Source: Thiomicrorhabdus chilensis DSM 12352
Lineage (GTDB): Bacteria; Pseudomonadota; Gammaproteobacteria; Thiomicrospirales; Thiomicrospiraceae
DNA length: 64,000 bases
Assembly: GCF_000483485.1 (NCBI RefSeq)
Contig: NZ_KI519609.1
Coordinates: 417,026 to 481,025, forward strand
Direction: 5' to 3'
The translations under genes were made by a program, and so were the position numbers. Every line of letters starts with the position of its first letter. The first letter of the stretch is position 1. Under the pieces are notes generated by a model. That model was not told where the DNA came from, did no database searches, and was given only the letters and a program-made list of their open reading frames with translations. Shown here piece by piece: positions 1-8,568 of this stretch.

Positions 1-172
1 TCATTTTGGCATTGTTGTGCCCAAAGTTGAGCACGCCTGCACCAGCATAGAAGTCAATGTAGACCTTGCCGTCTTCATCGACTTGGCGGGCATTGTCTCC
101 CTTGACGAAAACAGCTGGATAAGCCCGGCTGTAAGCGCGAATATCGGATTCATAAGCTGCAAACCAATCCAT
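1..172 (-). CDS. ectB: EctB-like diaminobutyrate-2-oxoglutarate aminotransferase (N-terminal part, cut by window edge)
   Basis: Only the first 57 residues are present; the rest lies to the left of the window. The start is the ATG at 172. The readable N-terminus contains YSRAYPAVFVKG, then DEDGKVYIDF and AGAGVLNFGHNN, which match the opening of class III aminotransferases of the EctB family. EctB makes L-2,4-diaminobutyrate from aspartate semialdehyde in synthesis of the compatible solute ectoine, using PLP in the cytoplasm. The M20 amidohydrolase gene lies 57 bp upstream in the same direction. A catabolic diaminobutyrate aminotransferase (DoeD type) or another class III enzyme cannot be excluded from so short a fragment. 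The catalytic lysine is outside the window. Confidence 0.7.
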   Translation of the reverse strand, partial: MDWFAAYESDIRAYSRAYPAVFVKGDNARQVDEDGKVYIDFYAGAGVLNFGHNNAKM

Positions 173-229
173 AACTACCACCCCACTTTTTAAGAAAAAT
201 AAGATTGCTTTTAGTGCAATCAAATAACA

Positions 230-1393
230 TCAAGCATGATTCAGACCAGATAATTTTGAAAAAGAGCGCATAACGGTTTCGATGAGTCGGTCATTGAACT
301 CGTAATGCGGGTTGTGACAGGGGTAATGATATTTGTGCCCCTCGGCCTGATTTTCGGCCATGCCGATGAGTGCGAAGGCCCCCGGAATCTTTTGAAGGTA
401 ATAACTGAAATCTTCCGAAGCCATGATGGGAACCATCAACTCAGTGTTGGAATAGTCCTCTCCCAATTCGCTCTTGAGCACGGTTCGATAGATTTCAGCC
501 GCATTGGCATCGTTGATGGTCGCTTCGTAGCGCGGTAGGATTTCGACCTTGGCTTCTACGCCATACGTTTTGGCGGTGTCCTCGGCGATTTGCACAATGA
601 GTTCATTGATTTGTGCTCGCCACTTAGGATCGGAAATTCGAATCCCTCCGGCCATGTGCACGATTTGTGGAATCACGGTCACGTCACTGTCGGCGTTCAG
701 GCGGGTGACACTGACCACGGCCGAGGCTTGTGGAGGCAGTTTACGACTGACGATCTGTTGAAGATTCAAGGTGATGGCTGCGGCGGCAAGCACCGGATCT
801 CGACAAGCTTCCGGTTGGGAAGCGTGACCACCAAGCCCTTTTACTTGGATATGAAAACTGCCGTTGCCGGACATTACGGCGCCGTCTGGGCAGACCGCTT
901 TTCCATATGGGATGGCAGGCCAGTTATGCCAGCCAAAAATCACATCGATGCCGTCAAGGGCACCGTCTTCAATCATTTTTTTGGCGCCATGACCGCCTTC
1001 CTCGGCAGGCTGGAAAATCAAACTCACCGGCCCGGGCAGTTTGGGTTCATGGTTTTTTAGCCAGATAGCCGTTCCCAAAAGCGCCGCCATGTGACCATCA
1101 TGTCCGCAAGCATGCATTTTCCCGGATTCGGTTGAGCAGAATTCCACGTTGGTTTGCTCGTTAATCGGTAAGGCATCCATGTCGGCACGCAAAGCCACAT
1201 GCCTGCCTAGACGCTCGGGAGCCAGGGTTGCAACGGTACCATGTGTGGCACAGGCGCGCCATTCGATTCCCCAATCGTCTAAACAATCGCGAATCTTTTT
1301 GGCGGTGTGCTCTTCCTGCCAGGTCAGTTCAGGGTGCTGGTGAAACCAGTGGCGTAATGTTATCGCCTGATTGACTGCTTTTTCCCATGTCAT
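230..1393 (-). CDS. M20 family metal-dependent amidohydrolase (hippurate / N-acyl amino acid hydrolase type)
   Basis: This 387-residue protein has the usual length of the M20D subfamily. It hydrolyses an N-acyl or amide bond using a two-metal centre. Visible metal-site motifs are HACGHDGHMA near residue 95 and PAEEGGHGA near residue 131; the N-terminal RHWFHQHPELTWQE is also typical. It has no signal peptide, so it should be cytoplasmic. The ATG at 1393 has AAGGA and GTGAG upstream. The ectB-like gene follows 57 bp downstream in the same direction, so an N-acetyl-diaminobutyrate deacetylase role (DoeB2-like) in ectoine metabolism is possible. This rests only on neighbourhood; the substrate cannot be read from the sequence. 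Confidence 0.8.
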   Translation of the reverse strand: MTWEKAVNQAITLRHWFHQHPELTWQEEHTAKKIRDCLDDWGIEWRACATHGTVATLAPERLGRHVALRADMDALPINEQTNVEFCSTESGKMHACGHDGHMAALLGTAIWLKNHEPKLPGPVSLIFQPAEEGGHGAKKMIEDGALDGIDVIFGWHNWPAIPYGKAVCPDGAVMSGNGSFHIQVKGLGGHASQPEACRDPVLAAAAITLNLQQIVSRKLPPQASAVVSVTRLNADSDVTVIPQIVHMAGGIRISDPKWRAQINELIVQIAEDTAKTYGVEAKVEILPRYEATINDANAAEIYRTVLKSELGEDYSNTELMVPIMASEDFSYYLQKIPGAFALIGMAENQAEGHKYHYPCHNPHYEFNDRLIETVMRSFSKLSGLNHA

Positions 1394-1603
1394 GTGCTCA
1401 CCGTCCTTATTGGTTGGGACTGCTGGCTAAATAATCTTAGCAAAATGAGGGTGCCTAACAGTCGGGTTAATTTCATCCTAACAATTTGATATTCAAGTTT
1501 AAAGGGGATCAGGCATCAAAGACTGAATAAACAATCGCTTTGCAAAATGAGGATTCTTACCAGGCCTGCCGGTTTTGGATTGAGTGGTTTTTATATGCTT
1601 TGC

Positions 1604-1640
1604 TTGGAATCTTGTCGGCTGGGTGTACAATGATTGTACA
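1604..1640 (+). promoter_or_regulatory. Putative light-regulated promoter/operator of the TIGR01777 gene
   Basis: A -35-like TTGGAA (1604-1609) and a -10-like TACAAT (1626-1631) are separated by 16 bp. Two TGTACA half-sites (1624-1629 and 1635-1640) overlap and follow the -10. TGTACA-type half-sites are characteristic of operators bound by CarA/CarH/LitR MerR-family regulators, and such a regulator is encoded at 11170. This promoter lies downstream of the upstream in-frame ATG at 1540 and so supports translation from 1657. The function is inferred. Confidence 0.5.
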
Positions 1641-1656
1641 GCATGGAGGAGTCGGT

Positions 1657-2529
1657 ATGAGTGCATCGTTGAACATAGTGATATTGGGCGGCAGCGGGTT
1701 CATTGGCCGACACTTGTCGAATCGTCTGCTTCGCTCGGGACACAGCGTTAAAGTTTACGGGCGTGAAGCCTTTAAGTCACCGCAGGTTTTGTCTGAGCGG
1801 GTGTGTGGTTGTGATCTATTGATCATGCTCGCCGGTGCCAATGTTGGGCAGCGCTGGACCAAGGCCCATAAGCAGGCGCTGTGGGACAGCCGCATTCAAA
1901 CCAATCAGATGTTGCAAAGCGCTTTGCAGCTGTGTGAGCATCCGCCGCAACGCATTTTTTCCGCTTCCGCGATTGGCATTTATCCAGAGAGCGATTGTAC
2001 CCATCCTGTGGATGAATCCTGCGAGCAGGTTGGGGACAATGTTCTGGGGCAACTGGGTGCCGACTGGGAGGTCGCGAGTCGTGCCCTGCAGCCCAAGCCG
2101 GTGATTTTCCGGTTTGGAGTGGTACTGGGACTCGACGGCGGTGCTTTGCCGAAGATGCTGCCCGCTTTCAAGTTGGGATTGGGTGGCCCAGTGGCGGGTG
2201 GTCATCAGTGTTTCTCCTGGATTCACATCGAGGATTTGGTGAACGCCTTTGAATTTGCCTTGGCTCACCCGCAGATGGAAGGCGTTTACAATGTGACCTC
2301 ACCGAACCCCGTGAGCAATCGCGAGTTCGGCCAGGTTTTGGCGAGCACTTTACAGCGTCCGTTTTGGTTGCCGCTGCCTGAGTGGCAACTCAAGCTGATG
2401 TTTGGAGAGGGCGCGCAAGTGCTGACGCATTCAGCGGCCGTGTTGCCGACGCGCTTGGAACAATCCGGATTCCGTTTCCAATACCCACAAGTCAGTGCCG
2501 CTTTGCAGAATCTTTTGAAGCCGGCATGA
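1657..2529 (+). CDS. TIGR01777 family epimerase-like SDR protein (YfcH type)
   Basis: This 290-residue extended-SDR protein starts with a Rossmann nucleotide-binding motif (NIVILGGSGFIGRHL, residues 5-19) and carries FSASAIGIYP and FRFGVVLG segments typical of the TIGR01777 / YfcH family. No substrate is firmly known for the family. The ATG at 1657 is preferred over an in-frame ATG at 1540 because it has a GGAGGA ribosome binding site (1646-1651) and because the promoter-like elements lie between the two. It converges with the transporter gene at 2570. A TGTACA repeat in its promoter suggests it belongs to the light-responsive group; homologues often lie near photolyase genes in Pseudomonas, from memory. 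Confidence 0.85.
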   Translation: MSASLNIVILGGSGFIGRHLSNRLLRSGHSVKVYGREAFKSPQVLSERVCGCDLLIMLAGANVGQRWTKAHKQALWDSRIQTNQMLQSALQLCEHPPQRIFSASAIGIYPESDCTHPVDESCEQVGDNVLGQLGADWEVASRALQPKPVIFRFGVVLGLDGGALPKMLPAFKLGLGGPVAGGHQCFSWIHIEDLVNAFEFALAHPQMEGVYNVTSPNPVSNREFGQVLASTLQRPFWLPLPEWQLKLMFGEGAQVLTHSAAVLPTRLEQSGFRFQYPQVSAALQNLLKPA

Positions 2530-2569
2530 AGTCGGCCGAATGAGGGAATGTTTGTTCTTAAGAATGTCA

Positions 2570-3808
2570 TCAGGCCTGTCGGTTAAGAAGTCGCCAGGCT
2601 ATCAGCTTCAGTAAAATGGGCAGGCCTGCATAAAGCCAGAGTATCGTATTGTCTTGTGCGTTGATGGTTTCACTCCAGTCTAAAATAGGGAAGGCCATTC
2701 CCACTGCCAGTGCCAAAGTCAGTTTGGTGAGCATGCCCCAGATCCCAAACAAGAGTCCGGCAATCGGTGGGCGGTGATTGTTTTCGAATTTCACTTCCTG
2801 GGTGATGTCGGCTTGAATCGATGCGGGCATGGCAATGTCCACGCCCAGGCTGAGACCGGTCAGCAGGCTGACAATCAGAAAACCGTTTAAATCCCCGGCG
2901 TCTAAAAAGAATACGCCGATGAAGCTCAAACTGGCCAGCAGCATGGAGCCTTGCCAGGTCTGGCGTTTGCCAAAGCGTTTGGAAAGTCTTATCCACACAG
3001 GCAGAGCGAGCAGGCCTGCCGAAAAATAGATCAAAAGAAACAGGCCGGTGTACTCTTCCAGTTTCAAGTAATCGCTTACAAAGAGAATGAACAGCGTAGC
3101 GGGTAGGGCGTTGGCCAGGTTATTGAGGAAATAACTGGGCATGATATGGAACACCTGTGGGTGCTCGCTCCAGAGTCTTAAGGCGGTTTTCCAGAAAACG
3201 AGATTTGGCTTGTGGTGGGTTATTGGCTTGGGCAGGCGCGTCAGCACAATGGCCGCAATCAGCAGGGCGAACGCAAACAGCGCAAACAGCTGTGCATAAA
3301 ATTCGGACTGGGTGTGCTCCAATCCGAGAATCACCGGCAGAATCAAAACCAGCACCACGCCGATAATTGCAAAGCCTTCGCGGTAGCTGGCCAGTTGGGT
3401 TTTGGTGTGGCTTCGGGTGCTGAGTTCGGCGGCCATCGCCAAATACGGAATTTGCACTGCCGTCCAGGCCAGGTAGGTGACAAAGCTCCAAAAAAACAGC
3501 GACCACCACGACAAGGTGGTGAGGTCGGGGAGCCAGAGTTGCTGTACGCCAATCACTAGCAGAACACTCGCCACAAGAATTTGCAGTGTGCGCGAAAATC
3601 GAGATTGATAACGATCGCTCCACCAGCCAATTAGCGGGTCGGTGATTACATCGGCAAAACGTGCGGCCAGCAAGGCACTGCCGACCGCGGTCAAGCCCAA
3701 AGCGCTTTGTTCAGCGTAATAGGTGGGCAGATACACATAGAGTGGAATACCCAGCATCGCCAAAGGCAAACCCAGTAACCCATATTGCAAAAAATTCAAG
3801 CGATTCAT
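2570..3808 (-). CDS. MFS transporter of the GPH (glycoside-pentoside-hexuronide:cation symporter) type
   Basis: This 412-residue polytopic inner-membrane protein has about twelve hydrophobic segments. Near residue 51 it has RFADVITDPLIGWWSDR, the classic motif of the GPH/MFS_2 family, in which the acidic residue contributes to cation coupling. It is the last gene of a leftward three-gene operon: its ATG overlaps the stop of the NTF2-like gene by 4 bp (3805-3808). Related transporters are recurrent members of photolyase/LitR gene clusters, but their cargo is unknown. The octamer CAGGCCTG occurs at 2571, 2621 and 3011 inside this reading frame, encoding AGL peptides. Confidence 0.85.
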   Translation of the reverse strand: MNRLNFLQYGLLGLPLAMLGIPLYVYLPTYYAEQSALGLTAVGSALLAARFADVITDPLIGWWSDRYQSRFSRTLQILVASVLLVIGVQQLWLPDLTTLSWWSLFFWSFVTYLAWTAVQIPYLAMAAELSTRSHTKTQLASYREGFAIIGVVLVLILPVILGLEHTQSEFYAQLFALFAFALLIAAIVLTRLPKPITHHKPNLVFWKTALRLWSEHPQVFHIMPSYFLNNLANALPATLFILFVSDYLKLEEYTGLFLLIYFSAGLLALPVWIRLSKRFGKRQTWQGSMLLASLSFIGVFFLDAGDLNGFLIVSLLTGLSLGVDIAMPASIQADITQEVKFENNHRPPIAGLLFGIWGMLTKLTLALAVGMAFPILDWSETINAQDNTILWLYAGLPILLKLIAWRLLNRQA

Positions 3809-4302
3809 TGCGCCGACAGACGTTTGGCGACTTGACGAATGCCCCAGCCGAGCAACGGAACTTTGGCATAGACTTCAGCTCCGGCATCCCAGAAATCGAC
3901 GTGTTCGGTCACCAAGCCTCGTTGATTGAATTGTACCCGACTCATGCCCTCAATTGCGTTTACGGGTTTGTTTGGCTGCAATCGAAACTGAAAAACCCAG
4001 TTTATAAAGCCGATATGGCCGTCCAGCGCCCGATGGGTCACTTTGAATTGTGGTTGCTCAAGTGTGGCGAACATGTGCTGGAAGATGTGCAACGTTTCGG
4101 CTTTTCCCGTCACACAGTTAAACGGATCTTTAAATACCACGTTTGCATCGAACAAAAGAGCCAGTTGGTTCTGCAGAGTCGCTTCGCTCAGGTTTTCAAA
4201 GGCTTCAATGTAATGCTGGAGTTGTACAGCATAATCTATTGGGTGGGCGCTTGAAGCCTCGGTTGGTAGCGGGTTTGGGTCATTCATCGGGCGCTCAGTC
4301 AT
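3805..4302 (-). CDS. NTF2-like / SnoaL-like small protein
   Basis: This 165-residue protein has the length and pattern of the NTF2-like superfamily (SnoaL / ketosteroid isomerase fold): an N-terminal helix with IDYAVQLQHYIEAFENL, a VVFKDPFNCVTG segment near residue 55, and a C-terminal sheet with VTEHVDFWDAGAEVYAKVP. Proteins of this type accompany SDR genes in photolyase/LitR clusters, where their activity is undetermined. The start (ATG 4302) overlaps the end of the SDR gene by 8 bp, and the stop overlaps the transporter start by 4 bp. This implies translational coupling. Confidence 0.75.
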   Translation of the reverse strand: MTERPMNDPNPLPTEASSAHPIDYAVQLQHYIEAFENLSEATLQNQLALLFDANVVFKDPFNCVTGKAETLHIFQHMFATLEQPQFKVTHRALDGHIGFINWVFQFRLQPNKPVNAIEGMSRVQFNQRGLVTEHVDFWDAGAEVYAKVPLLGWGIRQVAKRLSAQ

Positions 4303-5071
4303 GATTGGGTTTCCGTAACATTTTTTTCGTGAGGAGCAGACTCCAGGATTTGGGCAGGCGTTTCAAAATCGACAAAACCGCGCCCAGATTGAAAGGGAAC
4401 CGAGTTTCAAACCGGTTTTGTTGCAGCGCCGTAACAATTCTGTCTGCCGCATCTTGCGCCGACATCAATCCCAGCATCGGGAAATCGTTTTTGGCCGTCA
4501 GACGGGTTTTAACAAAGCCGTGGTTGACCACCTTGAGCTGGATATTGTGTTCCAGCAGTTCGGGGTGAAGTGACTCCGCCAGGTTCATCAGTGCGGCTTT
4601 GGGTGCCGAATAGCCGCCTCCGTAAGGTAGTCCGAAATCGGATGCCAGGCTGACATTCCATACCCACTCTCCAAAACCTTGTTGCTCGAATTTTGGCCAT
4701 AGGCCGTGCATCAGATAGACCGCTCCCAAATAGTTGCTTTGATTCATCTGTTCAAATTTTTCAATCTCCCAATCTGAAATCGACATGGGTTGATAGCTGC
4801 CGACGTTGTACAGCCAAATGTCGATTCCGTTAAAAAACGACCAGGCCTGCTCAATAATCGGCGGCAAGCTATCTTTTTGCCCCACATCGCAATTGATCAG
4901 TCTGAGTGTGTCGGGGTATGTTTGTTTGAGTTGAATCAGTTCCGGGCTCTGTTCGGCGTTTCGCGAAGAGGCGATGATGCGACATTGGTCTTTCAGTAGA
5001 GATTCAACCAGACGCAGTCCGATTCCTTGCGAGGCACCGACAATCCAGATGGTTTTTCCGTTTATGTGCAT
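4295..5071 (-). CDS. Short-chain dehydrogenase/reductase (SDR)
   Basis: This 258-residue classical SDR has the cofactor motif VGASQGIG (residues 11-18), the VGS structural motif, an LAS segment and the catalytic pair in GGYSAPKAAL near residue 157. It should be a cytoplasmic NAD(P)(H)-dependent oxidoreductase of unknown substrate. It is the first gene of a leftward operon that diverges from the amine oxidase operon across about 100 bp of AT-rich promoter DNA with TGTACA-type half-sites. The gene contains the octamer CAGGCCTG at 4842, encoding part of EQAWSFFNG. Confidence 0.85.
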   Translation of the reverse strand: MHINGKTIWIVGASQGIGLRLVESLLKDQCRIIASSRNAEQSPELIQLKQTYPDTLRLINCDVGQKDSLPPIIEQAWSFFNGIDIWLYNVGSYQPMSISDWEIEKFEQMNQSNYLGAVYLMHGLWPKFEQQGFGEWVWNVSLASDFGLPYGGGYSAPKAALMNLAESLHPELLEHNIQLKVVNHGFVKTRLTAKNDFPMLGLMSAQDAADRIVTALQQNRFETRFPFNLGAVLSILKRLPKSWSLLLTKKMLRKPNHD

Positions 5072-5106
5072 TTGAATCTCCCGTCTGAAATGGCTGTTAC
5101 GTCAAA

Positions 5107-5158
5107 TTGTATAACTTTTTACTGTTAATTTGTACAGTTATTGTATAGACTCTAATTA
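5107..5158. promoter_or_regulatory. Divergent promoter region with LitR/CarH-type half-sites
   Basis: The 101-bp gap between the SDR and amine oxidase genes is AT-rich. It contains TTGTATAA (5107-5114), TGTACA (5131-5136) and TGTATA (5142-5147). Rightward, TTGTAC (5130-5135) and TAATTA (5153-5158) are 17 bp apart and could be -35/-10 elements. Leftward, TTATACAAT read on the minus strand (around 5107-5115) can serve as a -10. The half-sites resemble operators of MerR-family light/cobalamin regulators. The LitR-like gene is the last gene of the rightward operon, so autoregulation is likely. This is inference from motif resemblance. Confidence 0.6.
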
Positions 5159-5172
5159 AAGGTTTAACAGGC

Positions 5173-6525
5173 ATGGCGGAAATTAACATGAGCAGTGGAA
5201 TGTATTCGAATAATTTACCTCAGAAGGTGGCGGTAGTCGGCAGTGGCATCAGCGGTTTGAGTGCCGCCTGGCTGCTGGGGCAGAAACACCGGGTGACCCT
5301 GTTTGAGAAAAATGCCAAGTTGGGAGGCCACACCAATACCCTGAGTGTGGAAGTGGATGGAAAAAAACAAGCGGTGGACACCGGCTTTATCGTGTTCAAT
5401 CGCCCCAATTACCCTTATTTGAGCGCCATGTTCGAGCACTTGCAGGTGGCGACACAAAATACTGAGATGAGTTTTTCAGCCTCCATAAATAAAGGTGAGT
5501 TGGAGTATTCCGGCAATAACCTCAATACCCTGTTCGCGCAGCGCCGCAACCTGTTATCGCTCGCTCACTGGGGCATGATTAGACAGATTTTAAGGTTTAA
5601 TAAACAGGCCAAGGCCGATCTTGCCAACGACGATCTGTTAAACGTGTCATTAAGTTTGACCTTGGGAGACTATTTACAAAAGCATGGCTTTAGCGAGCGC
5701 ATGCGCGACTTTTATCTGCTGCCGATGGCGGCGGCCATCTGGTCGTGCCCGGTTTCCACTATGTTGCAGTTTCCGGTGCGCAGTTTTCTGAACTTCTTCG
5801 AGAATCATGGATTGCTTAATATCGAAGACAGGCCGCAATGGGAGACAGTGATCGGCGGGTCGGATCGCTATATTCAAGCCATTCTGGATGAAAAACAGTT
5901 CGATGTGCGCCTAGACAGTGCCGTTCAGCAAGTCGAAAAAACCGATATCGGGCTGCTGTTAAGTTTGGAAAACGGGCATGAAGAGTATTTTGATCACATT
6001 ATTTTTGCCTCTCATGCGGACCAGACCTATCGCATGTTGCAGCCGGAACTCCAGTTTGAATTCGATGCCTTGAGTGCTTTTCAGTATCAGGAGAACATCG
6101 CCTATCTGCATTCTGACACCGATCTGATGCCCAAGCGCAAGCTGGCTTGGGCGAGCTGGAATTATTTGCGCAACACTTCGCATCCCGAAAACCGGGTGGC
6201 GGTGACCTATTGGATGAATCTTCTGCAAAATATCGAGACTGAAACACCCTTATTGGTGACGTTAAATCCAATCGATCTTCCCAAAGCGGAATCGGTGTTT
6301 GAGCGCATCATTTATGAACATCCGGTATTTGACCGCAACGCCATGCAGGCGCAGCACTGTCTGATGGATCTTCAGGGCAAATACAACCTTTGGTTCTGCG
6401 GCGCCTATACCGGTTATGGTTTCCACGAAGACGGCTTGAGAAGTGCGGTGAACTTGGCGCGCATGTGGAATATTGACCTGCCTTGGGAGAAAACGGCGCA
6501 AGAGGACAAACACCATGCCCAGTAA
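5173..6525 (+). CDS. FAD-dependent amine-oxidase-like flavoprotein of the photolyase cluster
   Basis: This 450-residue flavoprotein opens with a dinucleotide-binding motif (VAVVGSGISGLSAAWLLG, about residues 15-32) followed by FEKNAKLGGHTNT, the FAD signature of the amine oxidase/phytoene desaturase superfamily. Its C-terminus has WFCGAYTGYGFHEDGLRSA, the second FAD-contacting motif. Homologues sit in front of DUF1365 and Cfa-like genes and are induced by light or singlet oxygen in other proteobacteria, where they have been linked to modification of unsaturated membrane fatty acids. The exact reaction here is unproven. It is the first gene of a seven-gene rightward operon. An alternative start is the internal ATG at 5188. 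Confidence 0.85.
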   Translation: MAEINMSSGMYSNNLPQKVAVVGSGISGLSAAWLLGQKHRVTLFEKNAKLGGHTNTLSVEVDGKKQAVDTGFIVFNRPNYPYLSAMFEHLQVATQNTEMSFSASINKGELEYSGNNLNTLFAQRRNLLSLAHWGMIRQILRFNKQAKADLANDDLLNVSLSLTLGDYLQKHGFSERMRDFYLLPMAAAIWSCPVSTMLQFPVRSFLNFFENHGLLNIEDRPQWETVIGGSDRYIQAILDEKQFDVRLDSAVQQVEKTDIGLLLSLENGHEEYFDHIIFASHADQTYRMLQPELQFEFDALSAFQYQENIAYLHSDTDLMPKRKLAWASWNYLRNTSHPENRVAVTYWMNLLQNIETETPLLVTLNPIDLPKAESVFERIIYEHPVFDRNAMQAQHCLMDLQGKYNLWFCGAYTGYGFHEDGLRSAVNLARMWNIDLPWEKTAQEDKHHAQ

Positions 6526-7297
6526 TATCTATCTCGGTCAGGTGTTGCACCAGCGTTTTGAGCCGGTCGCCTACCAGTTCAAATACGGAGTGATGAGCCT
6601 GAAAGTCAATATTGACGCAATTGAACGTGAGGCTGAACACCTCAAGTGGCTGTCGTTGAATGCCTTCAACCTATACAGTCTGGATTTCAGGGATTATGGA
6701 GCGCGTGATTCAACCCACTGGCGTACCTGGGCAAATGCTTTGCTGGCCGAGTATGGTGTGACCGAACCGGCGCAGCGCATTGATTTGGTCTGTTTCCCGC
6801 GTTTTATGGGCATCGTTTTCAACCCATTGGCAATGTGGTACGCCTACAACGCTCAAGGCCAGCTGGTCGGGGTGATTGGTGAAGTCAGCAATACCTTCGG
6901 CCAATGGCACCACTATGTGTTGACCAATCAGGGCAAGCCCTTGAGCGACAAACTCAAAGCTGAGGCTGACAAAGTCTTTCATGTTTCGCCTTTTATCGGC
7001 ATGGATTGTCGCTACGCCTTCCGATTCCGTAAACCCGCCCAGGATTATCAGCTGGCGATCCATCAGCAGGAAGCGGGTAAACCCTTGATGATCGCCACCC
7101 AGGTTGGACGCGCCCAGGCATTGAACGATCGCAATCTGTTAAAAAGTGCCTTAAAGCACCCTTTCAATACCCTGAAGGTGGTGGTGCTGATTCATTGGTG
7201 GGCGCTCAAAATCTGGTTAAAAGGCGGCAAATTCCATAAAACGCCTTCTCATTTGCAAGACATTAAAAATACCCATACGGAGATGAAGCTATGTTGA
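6515..7297 (+). CDS. DUF1365 domain protein
   Basis: This 260-residue protein starts at ATG 6515 with a GAGGA site upstream, inside the last codons of the amine oxidase gene (11-bp overlap). The N-terminal YLGQVLHQRFEPVAYQFKY and the central FCQ-like region IDLVCFPRFMGIVFNPLAMWYAY, followed by an EVSNTFGQWHHY segment, are characteristic of DUF1365. The biochemical function is unknown. The family nearly always lies between an amine-oxidase-like flavoprotein and a Cfa-like methyltransferase, implying a role in lipid modification at the membrane. The cfa-like start overlaps its stop by 7 bp. Confidence 0.85.
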   Translation: MPSNIYLGQVLHQRFEPVAYQFKYGVMSLKVNIDAIEREAEHLKWLSLNAFNLYSLDFRDYGARDSTHWRTWANALLAEYGVTEPAQRIDLVCFPRFMGIVFNPLAMWYAYNAQGQLVGVIGEVSNTFGQWHHYVLTNQGKPLSDKLKAEADKVFHVSPFIGMDCRYAFRFRKPAQDYQLAIHQQEAGKPLMIATQVGRAQALNDRNLLKSALKHPFNTLKVVVLIHWWALKIWLKGGKFHKTPSHLQDIKNTHTEMKLC

Positions 7298-8568
7298 AGA
7301 GCATGACATCCGGAAAAGCCTTATTAAGTGGCGCCATAGAAAAATTGCTGCATCCGGCTTGGATCAAAAAGGTGGTGCGACAGTCGCCCTTTAAGCATAT
7401 TGAAAGCGGTTCGCTGACGGTGACGGTGTTAGGGCAGAGCCAGCGTTTTGAAGGGGCACAGCCCGGCCATCAGGCAGAGTTGATGATTCGTCGCCCTCTA
7501 CGGGTCTACTGGTTGCTGAAAACCCAGGGGGAACTCGGGTTTGCACAGGCCTATTATGAAGGGGCGGTTGAAACCAATTCGCTGTATCAGCTGATGCACC
7601 TGGCGCATGAAAATAGCGCGTCTTTTGAGTCTCTTTTGGGAGATAAGGTTTTCAATATCAGTCAGTTATGGCGACACCGAAAACGGCATAATTCGATCCG
7701 TAACAGCCGTCGCAACATCTCATACCATTATGATTTGGGCAATGATTTCTACCGATTGTGGCTGGATCACAGCATGACTTACTCCAGTGCCTTGTTCCAG
7801 GCGAAGGATGAAAGTCTTGAAAGCGGGCAACATCACAAATACCAGCGCATTCTCGGGCAACTCGACTTGCAAGGTGGCGAATCGATTCTTGAGATCGGTT
7901 GCGGCTGGGGTGGTTTTATGGAAGCGGCCCTGAAACAAGGCTGTTCTATCAAAGGGCTGACCTTGTCGACCGAGCAGCAGGATTTTGCGCGAAAACGCCT
8001 GTTGGGTATCGGCAAGCCCGACAGTTCAGAGGTTGTCTTACAGGATTACCGTCACGAAACCGGCCAGTATAATCATATCGTCAGCATTGAGATGTTTGAG
8101 GCGGTCGGCAAAGAGTATTGGGACAGTTATTTTCAAACCCTGAAAAACAGTTTGAAACAAGGTGGCAAAGCGGTATTGCAGGTGATTACCATCGATGAAA
8201 AACATGCAGCGCATTATCAACAGAATGTGGATTTTATTCAGGCCTATATTTTCCCCGGAGGGCTGTTGCCGAGTCTGACTCAGTTAAACGAGTTGGCGAC
8301 GGATCATGGCTTTGAGGTGGCCGACTGCTTTGAGTTTGGGCGCGACTACGCCAAGACCTGTCAGATTTGGAAACACGACTTCAACCGCCAGAGTGAGCGG
8401 CTGGAAAACCTGGGCTATGACCGCGCTTTTCAACGTCTGTGGAATTATTATCTGGATTACTGCACGGTCGGTTTTGAAAGCGGGCACATTTCGGTTCACC
8501 AGCTCACTTTACGGTTTTCGTCCGATGTTTTGTCGGCGCCAGTGGAGAATCAGTATGAGAAAGACTAA
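7291..8568 (+). CDS. Cyclopropane-fatty-acid synthase-like SAM-dependent methyltransferase
   Basis: This 425-residue protein has the Cfa family arrangement: a helical N-terminal lipid-binding part, then YHYDLGNDFYRLWLD near residue 146, the SAM motif ILEIGCGWGGF near residue 198, SIEMFEAVGKEYW and YIFPGGLLPS. It should transfer a methyl or methylene group from SAM to unsaturated phospholipid acyl chains at the membrane. Two residues differ from E. coli Cfa at positions known to hold bicarbonate: the Cys of MxYSC is Ser here (MTYSSALF), and the His of LHTI is Gln (LQVI). It may therefore be a non-canonical methyltransferase rather than a true cyclopropane synthase. Confidence 0.85.
   Translation: MLKSMTSGKALLSGAIEKLLHPAWIKKVVRQSPFKHIESGSLTVTVLGQSQRFEGAQPGHQAELMIRRPLRVYWLLKTQGELGFAQAYYEGAVETNSLYQLMHLAHENSASFESLLGDKVFNISQLWRHRKRHNSIRNSRRNISYHYDLGNDFYRLWLDHSMTYSSALFQAKDESLESGQHHKYQRILGQLDLQGGESILEIGCGWGGFMEAALKQGCSIKGLTLSTEQQDFARKRLLGIGKPDSSEVVLQDYRHETGQYNHIVSIEMFEAVGKEYWDSYFQTLKNSLKQGGKAVLQVITIDEKHAAHYQQNVDFIQAYIFPGGLLPSLTQLNELATDHGFEVADCFEFGRDYAKTCQIWKHDFNRQSERLENLGYDRAFQRLWNYYLDYCTVGFESGHISVHQLTLRFSSDVLSAPVENQYEKD

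Noticed and set aside
1540-1656. Longer reading frame for the TIGR01777 protein starting at ATG 1540
   Set aside because: The extension is not family-like, contains a CAGGCCTG repeat and the promoter-like elements, and ATG 1657 has a much better ribosome binding site.
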